A DNA stretch of 64,000 nucleotides from an uncultured Romboutsia sp. Lineage in GTDB: Bacteria; Bacillota; Clostridia; Peptostreptococcales; Peptostreptococcaceae. The DNA lies in NCBI GenBank assembly GCA_937880075.1, contig CALFLM010000060.1:62001-126000 (forward strand), read 5' to 3'. Under the pieces are notes generated by a model, which was not told where the DNA came from, did not search any database, and saw only the letters and a list, made by a program, of their open reading frames with translations. Positions 16,666 to 26,449 of the stretch are shown in pieces. Position 1 is the stretch's first letter. The number at the start of each line of letters is the position of its first letter. The translations under genes and the position numbers were made by a program.

Positions 16666-18441
16666 CTAATTATCAAATTTTGGTTTTAATTTAGCTACTA
16701 ATTCTTCTGTAGGAGTTACATATATAGTATTATTAGTCTCATAAATAACCATTCCAGGTTTTGCACCATTAGGTTTTTTAACATTTTTTTTCTTAGTATA
16801 ATCAACTGGAACTTGAGAAGACATTCTTGATTTACTAAAGAATGCAGCTAACATTGCACCTTCAAATATCGTTTCATCTGGAACTTCTTTTCCTTCAGTT
16901 TTTATGATAATGTGTGAACCAGGTATATTTTTAGTATGCATCCATATATCATCATTAGAAGCTACCTTTAGAGTAAGATGATCATTTTGTTTATTATTTT
17001 TTCCTACTAAAATTTTAAAACCATCAGAACTGATAAATTCATGAGGTTTAGTAGTCAATTTAGTTTCTTTTTTACTATTATTTTTGGATCTTAAATACCC
17101 AACCTTACTTAGTTCATCTCTTATATCCATTAATTCAGCTAAGTTTTCACAGTTTTCTATACTAAGCATAATATTTTCTAAATAGTCTATTTCTTCTTTA
17201 GTTATCTCTATTTGAGAAGTAATTTCTTTTTTTGCAGTTTTCATCTTATTATATTTTTTAAAATATTTTTGAGCATTTTCTGAAGGTGTAAAGTTTGTAT
17301 TTAATGATATTGTTATATTTTTATATTCTGGATCATAGAAATTTGCAACTTCAACACTTTCCATGCCTTTTTCAATCATATATATGTATGATGTAATTAA
17401 TTCGCCTTTTACTTTATAAATTTGAGCATTTTCAGATTCTTTCAATTCTTTTTCTTGTTTATTTAATTTATTATAAAGTCTATCAAGTTTTATAGATATA
17501 CTTTTTCTAAGATCTGAAGAACGTTGATGAATTCTATCTTTTATATCTTTAGTTGCATAGTAACTTTCTAATATTTTAGACATGCTACCATCATTTATAA
17601 CAGATAAATTATTAAACTGGCTTAAATTTATGCAACTAAAATCTAAAACTTTATCTATAGATTCATCTATAACCATACTAGGATTATAGATATTATCCTT
17701 TATAGATTTAAATAAACTATAAAATTCTTTGTAAATTTTAGATATATCATCTGAAGAGATCTCATTTATTAATAAATTTTTATCTATATTAGCTCTAAAA
17801 CATATTTCTTTTGCTATAACAGGGCTTATCCCTAAAAACTTAGAGTATATAGCTTTAAAAATTGGTCCATTAAAAGAATTTAAAGTATTTACAAATAAAT
17901 TTAAACTTATTTCATCAATTGGATTTAATTTATCTTGTTTTGGTGGTAATACATAAGTCTGTCCAGGAAGTATTTGACGAACTCTACTTACACTTGGAGG
18001 TATTCTTTTTGCAGAATCGATAATTTTATTATCAAATGAATGAGTAAGAATTATATTACTATGTCTTCCCATTATTTCTATGATAATATCCTTAGTTGTT
18101 TTTTCTTTTAATTCATCAAACGATTCAACACTAATTTTTATTATCCTCTCAAAACCTATTTGAGAAATATTTACTATACTTCCTCCTTGTATATATTTTC
18201 TAAACAACATACAAAACATAGGAGCATTTATAGGATTTTCCTTTTTATAGTCGCTAGCTAAATAAACTCTAGGATTAGAAGAGCTACAGCTTAAAACTAA
18301 CTTAAAGTTTTCTTTATTATTTCTTATATGTAAAACTACTTCATCATTTTCAGGTTGATATACTTTATCAATTTTTCCACCTAAAAGTTTTTTATGTAAT
18401 TCATCTACTATGGAATGTATAACTAAACCATCTAAAGCCAT
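16666..18441 (-). CDS. rqcH: RqcH (NFACT/Rqc2 homolog), ribosome-associated quality control
   Basis: A 591-residue NFACT protein, formerly called fibronectin-binding protein. RqcH binds stalled 50S-peptidyl-tRNA complexes and directs alanine tailing of the trapped chain. Order: NFACT-N (about 1-190), helix-hairpin-helix segment, long coiled coil (about 300-420), NFACT-R (about 460-560, DDIWMHTKNIPGSHIIIK). NFACT-N motifs include MGRHSNIIL and LPGQTYVLPP. At the position expected for the essential Asp-Arg pair the sequence reads E98-R99 (GFERII). Start ATG after GGGAG, read on the - strand. It is a single gene, convergent with uraA. Confidence 0.93.
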   Translation of the reverse strand: MALDGLVIHSIVDELHKKLLGGKIDKVYQPENDEVVLHIRNNKENFKLVLSCSSSNPRVYLASDYKKENPINAPMFCMLFRKYIQGGSIVNISQIGFERIIKISVESFDELKEKTTKDIIIEIMGRHSNIILTHSFDNKIIDSAKRIPPSVSRVRQILPGQTYVLPPKQDKLNPIDEISLNLFVNTLNSFNGPIFKAIYSKFLGISPVIAKEICFRANIDKNLLINEISSDDISKIYKEFYSLFKSIKDNIYNPSMVIDESIDKVLDFSCINLSQFNNLSVINDGSMSKILESYYATKDIKDRIHQRSSDLRKSISIKLDRLYNKLNKQEKELKESENAQIYKVKGELITSYIYMIEKGMESVEVANFYDPEYKNITISLNTNFTPSENAQKYFKKYNKMKTAKKEITSQIEITKEEIDYLENIMLSIENCENLAELMDIRDELSKVGYLRSKNNSKKETKLTTKPHEFISSDGFKILVGKNNKQNDHLTLKVASNDDIWMHTKNIPGSHIIIKTEGKEVPDETIFEGAMLAAFFSKSRMSSQVPVDYTKKKNVKKPNGAKPGMVIYETNNTIYVTPTEELVAKLKPKFDN

Positions 18442-18534
18442 AATATTTCTCCCTTCTATATAAATTTTTAATAAATTAATTATTACACAATATACATATA
18501 TTGTGAATAGGAGGATTTAATTATATATTTATAA

Positions 18535-18564
18535 TTTCCTTTTAGTATTAAAATATTGTATAAT
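18535..18564 (+). promoter_or_regulatory. possible sigma-A promoter of dapF
   Basis: A perfect TATAAT (18559-18564) with a weak -35 TTTCCT 18 bases upstream, 38 bases before the dapF start. Confidence 0.4.
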
Positions 18565-18602
18565 TATAAGTTAGTAATTGAAATTTATAAGGGGGCTCAA
18601 TT

Positions 18603-19433
18603 ATGAAATTTTGGAAATTACATGGAATAGGAAATGATTTCGTAGCTATAGATGGAAGGTTTGATAATAAAGATGCATCAGATTACTCTGAATATGCTAA
18701 ATGTGTGTGTCATAGGAAATTTTCTATAGGAGCAGATGGATTGCTTGTTGTTAAAAATTCTGATAAGTGTGATGTAGAAATGGTATATTATAATGCCGAT
18801 GGAAGTAGAGCTTCTATGTGTGGAAATGGATTAAGATGTTTTGTTAAGTTCGTTTATGACAATAATATAGTTAGAAAAGAAGAATTTAGTGTAAGTACAT
18901 TAGATGGAATAAAAAAAGTAAAAATAAATCTTAAAGATGGAGAAATAGATACTATAAAAGTTAATATGGGAAATGGTAGTTTTTTATGTGAAGATATTCC
19001 TGCTATATCTAATAATGAAACATTTATAGGTGAGAAACTAGCGGTATTAGATAGAACTTTTAAGGTAAATGCTATGCTTATGGGTGTTCCACATGTTGTT
19101 ATATTAGTGGATGACATAAGTTTAGAAGAAGTATGTAAATATGGACCTTTATTAGAAAAAAATAAAGTTTTCCCAAAAGGAACTAATGTAAATTTTGTTA
19201 AAATAGAAGATAAGAATAATATAATAGTCAGTACATGGGAGAGAGGATGTGGATATACATTAGGTTGTGGAACTGGAATGACAGCATCAGCAATAATATG
19301 TAATTACTTAGGAAAAGTGAATAAAAGTGTGAATGCAAAATCTGAAGGTGGATGTGTGAAAATAGATATAGATGAATTTGTTTATATGACAGGTCCTGCT
19401 GTTAAAATATGTGAAGGAACTTTGGAGGTATAG
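18603..19433 (+). CDS. dapF: diaminopimelate epimerase
   Basis: Interconverts LL- and meso-diaminopimelate for lysine and peptidoglycan synthesis. It has 276 residues. The two catalytic cysteines are visible: C73 in MCGNG and C222 in GCGTGM, and GIGNDFVAID is the N-terminal signature. Start ATG after AAGGGGGCTCAATT. yicC follows with a three-base gap, so the two are probably co-transcribed. Confidence 0.95.
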   Translation: MKFWKLHGIGNDFVAIDGRFDNKDASDYSEYAKCVCHRKFSIGADGLLVVKNSDKCDVEMVYYNADGSRASMCGNGLRCFVKFVYDNNIVRKEEFSVSTLDGIKKVKINLKDGEIDTIKVNMGNGSFLCEDIPAISNNETFIGEKLAVLDRTFKVNAMLMGVPHVVILVDDISLEEVCKYGPLLEKNKVFPKGTNVNFVKIEDKNNIIVSTWERGCGYTLGCGTGMTASAIICNYLGKVNKSVNAKSEGGCVKIDIDEFVYMTGPAVKICEGTLEV

Positions 19434-19436
19434 TAA

Positions 19437-20318
19437 ATGGCAATAAGTATGACGGGATTTGGAAGAGGAGAATACAAGGATGATAACTATCAGTTCTTAG
19501 TTGAGTGCAAGACTATAAATCACAAGTATGCAGATATAAATATACGTCTTCCACGAAAGTTATCATTTTTAGAGGATAAGGCAAGAATATTAATTAAAGA
19601 TTACATAAAAAGAGGAAGAGTTGATTTATATATAAAGCTTGACTTATTAGGCAGTGAAGATGTAAACTTAAAGTTTGATGAAGAGTTAGCAACTCAATAT
19701 GTATCAATACTAAAGCAAATAAAGGATAAATTTGAGTTAGTTGATGATATAAGCGTAATGAACATTGCAAAGTTTCCTGATGTCATAAAAACTGAGGAAA
19801 AAGAAGATGATGAAGATAAGTTATGGTCAATGTTAAAAGTAGCTTTAGAAAATGCATTGCTTAAGTTAAAAGAAATGAGAATTGAAGAAGGTAAAAAGTT
19901 AGCTGATGATATAAAAAATAGATGTGATCTTCTTAAAAATTATATTGAAGATATTGAAAAATACTCATATAATGTTGTTATTGATTATAAAGAAAAATTA
20001 AAAAATAGAATCAGTGATATTTTGGAAGATCCTAGTATAATAGATGAAAATAGATTAGCTCAAGAAGTTGCTATATATGCAGATAAAAGCAATATAACAG
20101 AGGAAATAGTAAGGTTTAAAAGTCATATAGAACAATTAAAAAATACTGTTGTAAAAAATGAATCAATAGGTAGAAAGATAGACTTTTTAATCCAAGAAAT
20201 GAACAGAGAAACGAATACTATAGGTTCTAAATCTTCTGATTTAAATATAACTAACTTAGTTGTGGAAGTAAAAAGTGAATTAGAGAAAATAAGAGAACAA
20301 ATACAAAATATAGAATAA
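19437..20318 (+). CDS. yicC: YicC/YloC-family endoribonuclease
   Basis: A 293-residue YicC family protein. The N-terminal MTGFGRGE and LVECKTINHKYADI blocks and the C-terminal GRKIDFLIQEMNRETNTIGSK block are both family signatures. YicC proteins are reported to be endoribonucleases acting on small RNAs and mRNAs. It lies between dapF and gmk; the remA (DUF370) gene that often separates yicC from gmk in Firmicutes is not here. Confidence 0.9.
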   Translation: MAISMTGFGRGEYKDDNYQFLVECKTINHKYADINIRLPRKLSFLEDKARILIKDYIKRGRVDLYIKLDLLGSEDVNLKFDEELATQYVSILKQIKDKFELVDDISVMNIAKFPDVIKTEEKEDDEDKLWSMLKVALENALLKLKEMRIEEGKKLADDIKNRCDLLKNYIEDIEKYSYNVVIDYKEKLKNRISDILEDPSIIDENRLAQEVAIYADKSNITEEIVRFKSHIEQLKNTVVKNESIGRKIDFLIQEMNRETNTIGSKSSDLNITNLVVEVKSELEKIREQIQNIE

Positions 20319-20380
20319 TTATAAATTATTAAATATATTTTAAGACATAACTATATGAACTAATAGAAAGGAAGAGATTG

Positions 20381-20998
20381 ATGCTTAACAGAAAAGGTCT
20401 ATTATTAGTTGTATCAGGTCCATCAGGTGCAGGAAAAGGTACGATATGTAAAGCGTTATTAAACAAAAATGATAAGATAAAATTGTCAGTATCAGCTACA
20501 ACTAGAAAACCAAGAAATGGAGAAGTTCATGGTGTTAACTACTTCTTTATAGAAAAAGAGGAATTTACTAAAATGATAGAAAATGGTGAATTCTTAGAGC
20601 ACGCTCAAATATATGATAATTTCTATGGAACTCCAAAGGCTGCTATAATAGAATGTTTAGAAAAAGGGCAAGATGTTATATTAGAAATAGAAATGCAAGG
20701 AGCAAGACAAATAAAAGAAGTTTATCCTGAAGGTGTATTTATATTTGTACTTCCACCATCGTTAGAAGAACTAAAAAGTAGAATTATTGGAAGAGGTACA
20801 GAAACTCAAGAAGAAATAGAGAAGAGATTTAGCTGTGCTTTTGAAGAAATAAACCAAATAGTTGATTATGATTACTTTATATTTAATGAAGATATAGAAA
20901 AATCAGTTAATGATATTGAAGCTATAATATGTACTGAGAAAAACAAAGTTACTAGATATAAAAATAATATTATAGATAAATTTAAGGAGGAATTATAA
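20381..20998 (+). CDS. gmk: guanylate kinase
   Basis: Phosphorylates GMP to GDP with ATP. It has 205 residues, the usual length. The P-loop GPSGAGKG is at residues 13-20, and the GMP-binding segment includes SATTRKPRNGEVHGVNYFF. The ATG at 20381 follows AAAGGAAGAG; the TTG immediately upstream is less likely. rpoZ starts one base after the stop. Confidence 0.96.
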   Translation: MLNRKGLLLVVSGPSGAGKGTICKALLNKNDKIKLSVSATTRKPRNGEVHGVNYFFIEKEEFTKMIENGEFLEHAQIYDNFYGTPKAAIIECLEKGQDVILEIEMQGARQIKEVYPEGVFIFVLPPSLEELKSRIIGRGTETQEEIEKRFSCAFEEINQIVDYDYFIFNEDIEKSVNDIEAIICTEKNKVTRYKNNIIDKFKEEL

Positions 20999-20999
20999 A

Positions 21000-21260
21000 A
21001 TGTTAAAGCCATCAATAAATGAAGTATTAGACAAAATAGATAACAGATATTACTTAGTTGGAACTGTTGCAAAGAGAGCAAGAGAAATAATAGATGGAGC
21101 TGAAGTTTATGTTTCGGCTAAGAATAGAGATAATAATAAACCAGTAACTATAGCTACTCAAGAAGTTGCTGATGAAAAAATAACATTTAGATTATTAACT
21201 CAAGAAGAAATAGATAAAGAAGAAGTAGAAATAGAAGAACATACTACAGAAGAGGAGTAG
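21000..21260 (+). CDS. rpoZ: RNA polymerase omega subunit
   Basis: An 86-residue omega subunit that helps fold and assemble the beta-prime subunit. MLKPSINEVLDKIDNRYYLV and VAKRAREI match the family; the tail is Glu-rich. AAGGAGG lies at the end of gmk. gmk-rpoZ-coaBC-priA is the classic Firmicute order. Confidence 0.95.
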   Translation: MLKPSINEVLDKIDNRYYLVGTVAKRAREIIDGAEVYVSAKNRDNNKPVTIATQEVADEKITFRLLTQEEIDKEEVEIEEHTTEEE

Positions 21261-21264
21261 TTCT

Positions 21265-22464
21265 ATGTTAAAGAATAAGACTGTTGTAATAGGAGTAAGT
21301 GGTGGTATAGCCGTATACAAAACTTTAGATGTTATCAGTAGATTAAGAAAACTTGGTGTAAATGTTAATGTAATAATGACGAAATCTGCAACAGAATTTG
21401 TTACTCCATTATCATTTCAATCATTAAGTCAAAATTATGTAGTTTGTGATATGTTTGAAGATCCTAAAACTTGGGATGTAGAACATATATCTCTAGCTAA
21501 AAGAGCTGATGTATTCTTAATAGCACCAGCTACAGCTAATATTATAGGTAAAATTGCAAATGGAATATCGGATGATATGCTTACTACAACAGTTATGGCT
21601 ACAAAAGCAAAAGTATTAATAGCACCAGCTATGAATACTAATATGTATGAAAATCCAATACTACAAAGAAATATAACTACATTAAAAGAATTAGGATATA
21701 ATTTTGTTGAGCCTGAAAGTGGTAGACTTGCTTGTGGAGATACAGGTAAAGGAAAATTAGCATCTCCAGAAACTATAGTTGATGAAGTTGTTAAATTGCT
21801 TTTAAAAGATCAAGATTTAAAAGGAAAAAGTATAATAGTAACAGCTGGACCAACAGTTGAGAGCATTGATCCAATGAGATACATAACTAATAGATCAACT
21901 GGAAAAATGGGTTACTCGATAGCTAAAGAAGCTGTAGAAAGAGGTGCAGATGTTACGCTTATAACTGGACCTACAAAATTAACTCCACCACAAAACCTTA
22001 AAAAGTTAGTTCAAATAGAGTCAGCTAAAGAAATGTATGAGGCTGTTTTAGAAAACTTAGATGAAAATGATGTAATTATAAAAAGTGCGGCAGTAGCAGA
22101 TTATAAACCTAAACATTACTCTAATAAAAAGATAAAGAAATCTGAAGATGATTTATTCATAGAATTAGATAGAAATAAGGATATATCCTTGGAAATAGGC
22201 AAAATAAAAGACGATAAAATATTAGTAGGATTTGCAGCAGAAACAAATGATCTTATAGAAAATGCAAACCTTAAGATAAAAAAGAAAAATTTAGACTTTA
22301 TAGTAGCTAATGATTTAACTAAAGAAGGTGCAGGATTTGGTGTAGATACTAACATAGTTAAAATCATAGATAAAGAAGGTAATATTACTGATTATCCTAA
22401 AATGAAAAAAGAAGAGGTAGCAAATGTTATTTTAGATAAAATAAAAGAGCTACTTAGTGTATAA
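21265..22464 (+). CDS. coaBC: CoaBC, phosphopantothenoylcysteine synthetase/decarboxylase
   Basis: Bifunctional coenzyme A enzyme of 399 residues. The N-terminal CoaC flavoprotein half (about 1-180) has GVSGGIAVYK, the active-site His region WDVEHISLAKRAD, and PAMNTNMYENP. The C-terminal CoaB half starts at VTAGPTVESIDPMRYITN and has the dimer motif KSAAVADYKP. It joins cysteine to phosphopantothenate and decarboxylates the product. It lies four bases after rpoZ; a terminator follows. Confidence 0.95.
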   Translation: MLKNKTVVIGVSGGIAVYKTLDVISRLRKLGVNVNVIMTKSATEFVTPLSFQSLSQNYVVCDMFEDPKTWDVEHISLAKRADVFLIAPATANIIGKIANGISDDMLTTTVMATKAKVLIAPAMNTNMYENPILQRNITTLKELGYNFVEPESGRLACGDTGKGKLASPETIVDEVVKLLLKDQDLKGKSIIVTAGPTVESIDPMRYITNRSTGKMGYSIAKEAVERGADVTLITGPTKLTPPQNLKKLVQIESAKEMYEAVLENLDENDVIIKSAAVADYKPKHYSNKKIKKSEDDLFIELDRNKDISLEIGKIKDDKILVGFAAETNDLIENANLKIKKKNLDFIVANDLTKEGAGFGVDTNIVKIIDKEGNITDYPKMKKEEVANVILDKIKELLSV

Positions 22465-22494
22465 GCATCTATTAATATAGATGCTTATATTTTT
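22462..22494 (+). terminator. intrinsic terminator of gmk-rpoZ-coaBC
   Basis: AAGCATCTAT / ATAGATGCTT perfect stem beginning at the coaBC stop, followed by ATATTTTT. Confidence 0.85.
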
Positions 22495-22548
22495 ACATAA
22501 CAGGATATAATTTAACTAAAAGATATAAATAAGAAATAGAGGTAGAAT

Positions 22549-25038
22549 ATGGAAAAATACGCAAAAGTCGTAGTAAGAAGTAATACTTTCCACACTGATA
22601 ACTTATTTACATATAAAGTACCAGAATTTTTAGAGAATCAGATATGTGTTGGTCATAGAGTTTTAGTACCATTTGGAAAAGGAAATAAACCTACAGAGGC
22701 TTTTGTATTTAAAATATCTGATAGTTTAGAAGAAGAAATGAAACTTAAGGAAGTAGTAGATGTATTAGATGAAGAACCTATTTTTAAATTAGAGGAGTTA
22801 GAACTTGTAAACTGGATGAAAAATAGATATCTTTGTACCTATATAGACTGCATAAATTTAATATATCCTAAAGGATATAAATTAAATAATTATAAAGTTA
22901 TAAGTTTAAGTGATGAAGTATTAAATTTAAATGAAGATGAGTTTGAGGATTTATTATCATCATTAGATGATATACAAAAAGATATTATTAGTAAAATAAA
23001 GATATCAAAGGGAAAACTGAAAGTTGAAAAGTTAAAGAAAATACCTAATATAAATTATATATTAGATAAAATGAGTAAAAAAAATATAACTAATTTAAAA
23101 TGGGAATATAAAAATCATAAAAATGAAAAAAACTTATGTTATATATCACTTTCAATAGAAGCTGATGAAGTTTATGAATACTTAAAGAAAAATAAAATAA
23201 ACCTAGGCACAAAACAAAAAGAAATAGTAGACTTCTTAAAAAATAATGATAGAGTTGAGATTAATGATTTGATTGATATATTAAAGGTATCTAAACAAAG
23301 CATAATATCACTTCAAAATAAGAACTTAATAAATATTAATTTAGAAGATTACTATAGAAATCCAGAAAATTCTTATACTCTAGAGCAAAAAGAAATATAT
23401 CTAAATGAAGAACAAAAAAATGCATGTAATAAAGTTATAGAGGAAATGTTTGATAAAGATAAAAAGCCTTATATGTTATATGGCGTAACAGGTAGTGGAA
23501 AAACAGAAGTATATATGGAAATTATAGAGTATGCTTTAAGTCAAGGGTTAGATAGCATAGTGTTAGTTCCAGAGATTGCTTTAACACCACAGACTATAAC
23601 TAGATTTAAAAATAGATTTGGAGATATTGTAGGGGTTTTTCATAGTCAATTATCTGAAGGACAAAAACATGATGTTTATAAAGCTATTAAAGCTGGTAAT
23701 ATAAGAATATTAATAGGAGCAAGATCAGCCTTATTTGCACCTTTTAATAGTTTAGGAGTTATAATAATTGATGAGTTTCATGAAACTTCTTATAAATCAG
23801 ATAAGAATCCTAAATTTAGTGCAATAGAAGCTGCAAAATTTATTTCGAATAAAAATGATATATCATTAGTATTAGGTTCAGCAACTCCGTCGATAGAAGA
23901 ATATTATAAAGCAAAAAATGGAGAATATAACCTTATTGAAATAAAAAAAAGGGCTAATAAAAATCCACTTCCTAAAATTGAAGTTGTGGATATGAAGGAA
24001 GAGTTAAATAAAGGAAATAAAAGCATATTTAGCTTTAAACTTCAAGAAGAAATAAAATATGCTGTTAAAAATAATAATCAAGTAATATTATTTTTAAATC
24101 GAAGAGGATATGCAAGTTTTGTATCATGTAGAAGTTGTGGATATGTGTTCCAATGTGAAAATTGTGACATATCTCTTACATATCACAAGAGCAAAAATAT
24201 AGGAAGATGTCATTATTGTGGCTATGAAAGAGAAATACCTAAGGAGTGTCCAGAGTGTAGTAGTACATATGTTAAACCTTTTGGAGTAGGTACTCAAAAA
24301 ATAGAAGAAGAATTAAAAGTAATTTTTCCAGAACTTAAAGTTCTTAGAATGGATAAGGATACAACTTCGAAAAAAGGATCTCTTGAAGAAATATTAAATA
24401 AATTTAAAAATAAAGAAGCAGATATATTAATAGGTACACAAATGCTAAGTAAAGGCCTAGATTTTGATAATGTAACTTTAGTTGGTATCTTATCTGCAGA
24501 TATGATATTAAACTTCCCAGATTTTAAAAGTTTTGAAACTACATTCCAATTAATAACTCAGGTTTCAGGAAGAGCAGGAAGATCTGATAAAGAAGGAAAA
24601 GTGGTTCTTCAAACATACGATATAGATCACTATTCAATAAGGCGAGCTATTAACTATGATTTTGAGGGATTTTACGAGGATGAAATAAAGGTAAGGAAAG
24701 CATTTGGGTATGCTCCGTTTAATAATATGATAAGTGTAGTTGTAAGTGGAGAAAATGAAAATTTAGTAAAGAAGAATATTCAAAACATGTATGATTCTAT
24801 CATATATTTACTAAAAGGTAGAGGTATAACTGATTTTGAATTTATACTAGGACCAAACCCTTGCTCAATTTCTAAGATAAATCAAAATTATAGATGGCAA
24901 ATATTATTTAAAGATGATAATATTGAAATTAATTTATTAAAGGGTATAATAAAGTATATATGTATAACAAAAAGAGATACTGTATTTAATAAAAATGTTA
25001 ATGTATCAATAGACATTAACCCAAACAGTGTATTATAA
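22549..25038 (+). CDS. priA: PriA, primosomal replication-restart helicase
   Basis: An 829-residue superfamily 2 helicase that reloads the replisome at collapsed forks. It has the N-terminal 3'-end-binding and winged-helix parts, then the helicase: Walker A VTGSGKTEVY near residue 315, DEFH as Walker B, and GSATPS. An eight-cysteine zinc region (CRSCGYVFQCENC...CHYCG...CPEC) sits inside lobe 2, followed by TQVSGRAGRSDK. It is slightly longer than the Bacillus enzyme. Start ATG after AGAGGTAGAAT. It starts a new unit after the coaBC terminator and precedes def by 18 bases. Confidence 0.95.
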   Translation: MEKYAKVVVRSNTFHTDNLFTYKVPEFLENQICVGHRVLVPFGKGNKPTEAFVFKISDSLEEEMKLKEVVDVLDEEPIFKLEELELVNWMKNRYLCTYIDCINLIYPKGYKLNNYKVISLSDEVLNLNEDEFEDLLSSLDDIQKDIISKIKISKGKLKVEKLKKIPNINYILDKMSKKNITNLKWEYKNHKNEKNLCYISLSIEADEVYEYLKKNKINLGTKQKEIVDFLKNNDRVEINDLIDILKVSKQSIISLQNKNLININLEDYYRNPENSYTLEQKEIYLNEEQKNACNKVIEEMFDKDKKPYMLYGVTGSGKTEVYMEIIEYALSQGLDSIVLVPEIALTPQTITRFKNRFGDIVGVFHSQLSEGQKHDVYKAIKAGNIRILIGARSALFAPFNSLGVIIIDEFHETSYKSDKNPKFSAIEAAKFISNKNDISLVLGSATPSIEEYYKAKNGEYNLIEIKKRANKNPLPKIEVVDMKEELNKGNKSIFSFKLQEEIKYAVKNNNQVILFLNRRGYASFVSCRSCGYVFQCENCDISLTYHKSKNIGRCHYCGYEREIPKECPECSSTYVKPFGVGTQKIEEELKVIFPELKVLRMDKDTTSKKGSLEEILNKFKNKEADILIGTQMLSKGLDFDNVTLVGILSADMILNFPDFKSFETTFQLITQVSGRAGRSDKEGKVVLQTYDIDHYSIRRAINYDFEGFYEDEIKVRKAFGYAPFNNMISVVVSGENENLVKKNIQNMYDSIIYLLKGRGITDFEFILGPNPCSISKINQNYRWQILFKDDNIEINLLKGIIKYICITKRDTVFNKNVNVSIDINPNSVL

Positions 25039-25056
25039 ATTTAGGAGGAATAAAAA

Positions 25057-25497
25057 ATGGCATTAAGAGAAATAGTTCAAATAGGAGAACCAGTTTTAAG
25101 AAAGAAAGCAAAAAAAGTTGAAGTAATTGATGAAAAGATAATACAAATATTAGATGATATGGCAGAAACAATGTATAATGCTGATGGAGTAGGACTTGCT
25201 GCACCTCAAGTTGGTATATTAAAAAGAATAGTAGTTATAGATATAGGTGATGGCATAATAGAGCTTATAAATCCTGAGATAATAGAAACATCTGGAGAAC
25301 AAATAGGAGAAGAAGGATGTTTAAGTGTTATAGGTGAATCAGGTGTAGTTAGAAGACCAAATGTTGTAAAAGTAAGAGCTTATAATAGAAAAGGTCAATT
25401 ATTTGAAATAGAAGGAGAAGAACTTTTAGCTAGAGCATTCTGTCATGAGATAGACCATTTAGACGGAATACTATATGTAGATAAAGTAGAAAAGTAA
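25057..25497 (+). CDS. def: peptide deformylase
   Basis: Removes the N-formyl group from new proteins. It has 146 residues with the three motifs [16 protein letters not shown] and HEIDHLDG; the Cys and two His residues bind the metal. TAGGAGG upstream. It is paired with fmt 14 bases downstream, the enzyme that adds the formyl group to Met-tRNA. Confidence 0.96.
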   Translation: MALREIVQIGEPVLRKKAKKVEVIDEKIIQILDDMAETMYNADGVGLAAPQVGILKRIVVIDIGDGIIELINPEIIETSGEQIGEEGCLSVIGESGVVRRPNVVKVRAYNRKGQLFEIEGEELLARAFCHEIDHLDGILYVDKVEK

Positions 25498-25511
25498 TAG
25501 GAGCTGATAAA

Positions 25512-26441
25512 ATGAGAGTACTATTTATGGGAACACCGGATATAGCTACGGGGTGTTTACAAAAGCTAATAGATGAAAAATATGATGTTATAGGTGTTGT
25601 AACTCAACCTGATAAGCCTCAAAATAGAGGTAAAAAATTAGGTATGCCACCTGTTAAGGAATTAGCTTTAAAGTATGATATACCAGTATATCAACCGATA
25701 AAGGCTAAAGATGAAGAATTTGTAGAAACTTTAAAAGAATTAAATCCAGATATAATAGTAGTAGTAGCATTTGGTCAAATTCTTACAAAATCAATATTAG
25801 ACATACCTAAACTTGGATGTATAAATGTTCATGTTTCATTATTACCTAAATATAGAGGAGCAGCTCCAATAAACTGGGTAATAATAAATGGAGAAGAAAA
25901 GACTGGAGTTACTACTATGTACATGGATGAAGGTCTAGATACTGGAGATATGATATTAACAGAGGAATTTGACTTAGATGATGAAATAACAGCAGGTGAA
26001 CTTCATGACAAAATGAAAGATATAGGAGCTGATGTTTTAATAGAAACACTAAAACAAATAGAAAAAGGATGTGCTCCTAGGATACCTCAAAATCATGAAG
26101 AGTTTACATATGCTCCAATGATGAATAAAGCTTTAGGTCAAATAGATTGGTCAAAATCAGCAAGGGAAATACATAATCTTGTAAGAGGTGTAAATCCATG
26201 GCCAAGTGCTTACACAACTTATGAAGGATCGACTATGAAGGTATGGAAAACTGAAGTTTTAAATGAAACTAGTGATAAAGAGCCAGGAACAGTACTTAAG
26301 GCTGACAAAGATGGTATAAGAGTAAGTACTAGGGATAATGTAGTTTTAGTTAAAGAAATTCAAATGCCAGGAAAGAAAAGAGTACTTGTGTCTGAATATA
26401 TAAAAGGAAATAATATAAACACTAATATAATATTAGGTTAG
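25512..26441 (+). CDS. fmt: methionyl-tRNA formyltransferase
   Basis: Formylates initiator Met-tRNA using 10-formyl-tetrahydrofolate. It has 309 residues. The catalytic block is in NVHVSLLPKYRGAAPINW, and the folate/active-site Asp lies in DEGLDTGDM. The C-terminal domain for tRNA binding begins after about residue 205. It is in an operon with priA and def, and is followed by a DUF116 gene after eight bases. Confidence 0.95.
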   Translation: MRVLFMGTPDIATGCLQKLIDEKYDVIGVVTQPDKPQNRGKKLGMPPVKELALKYDIPVYQPIKAKDEEFVETLKELNPDIIVVVAFGQILTKSILDIPKLGCINVHVSLLPKYRGAAPINWVIINGEEKTGVTTMYMDEGLDTGDMILTEEFDLDDEITAGELHDKMKDIGADVLIETLKQIEKGCAPRIPQNHEEFTYAPMMNKALGQIDWSKSAREIHNLVRGVNPWPSAYTTYEGSTMKVWKTEVLNETSDKEPGTVLKADKDGIRVSTRDNVVLVKEIQMPGKKRVLVSEYIKGNNINTNIILG

Positions 26442-26449
26442 GTGTAAAT

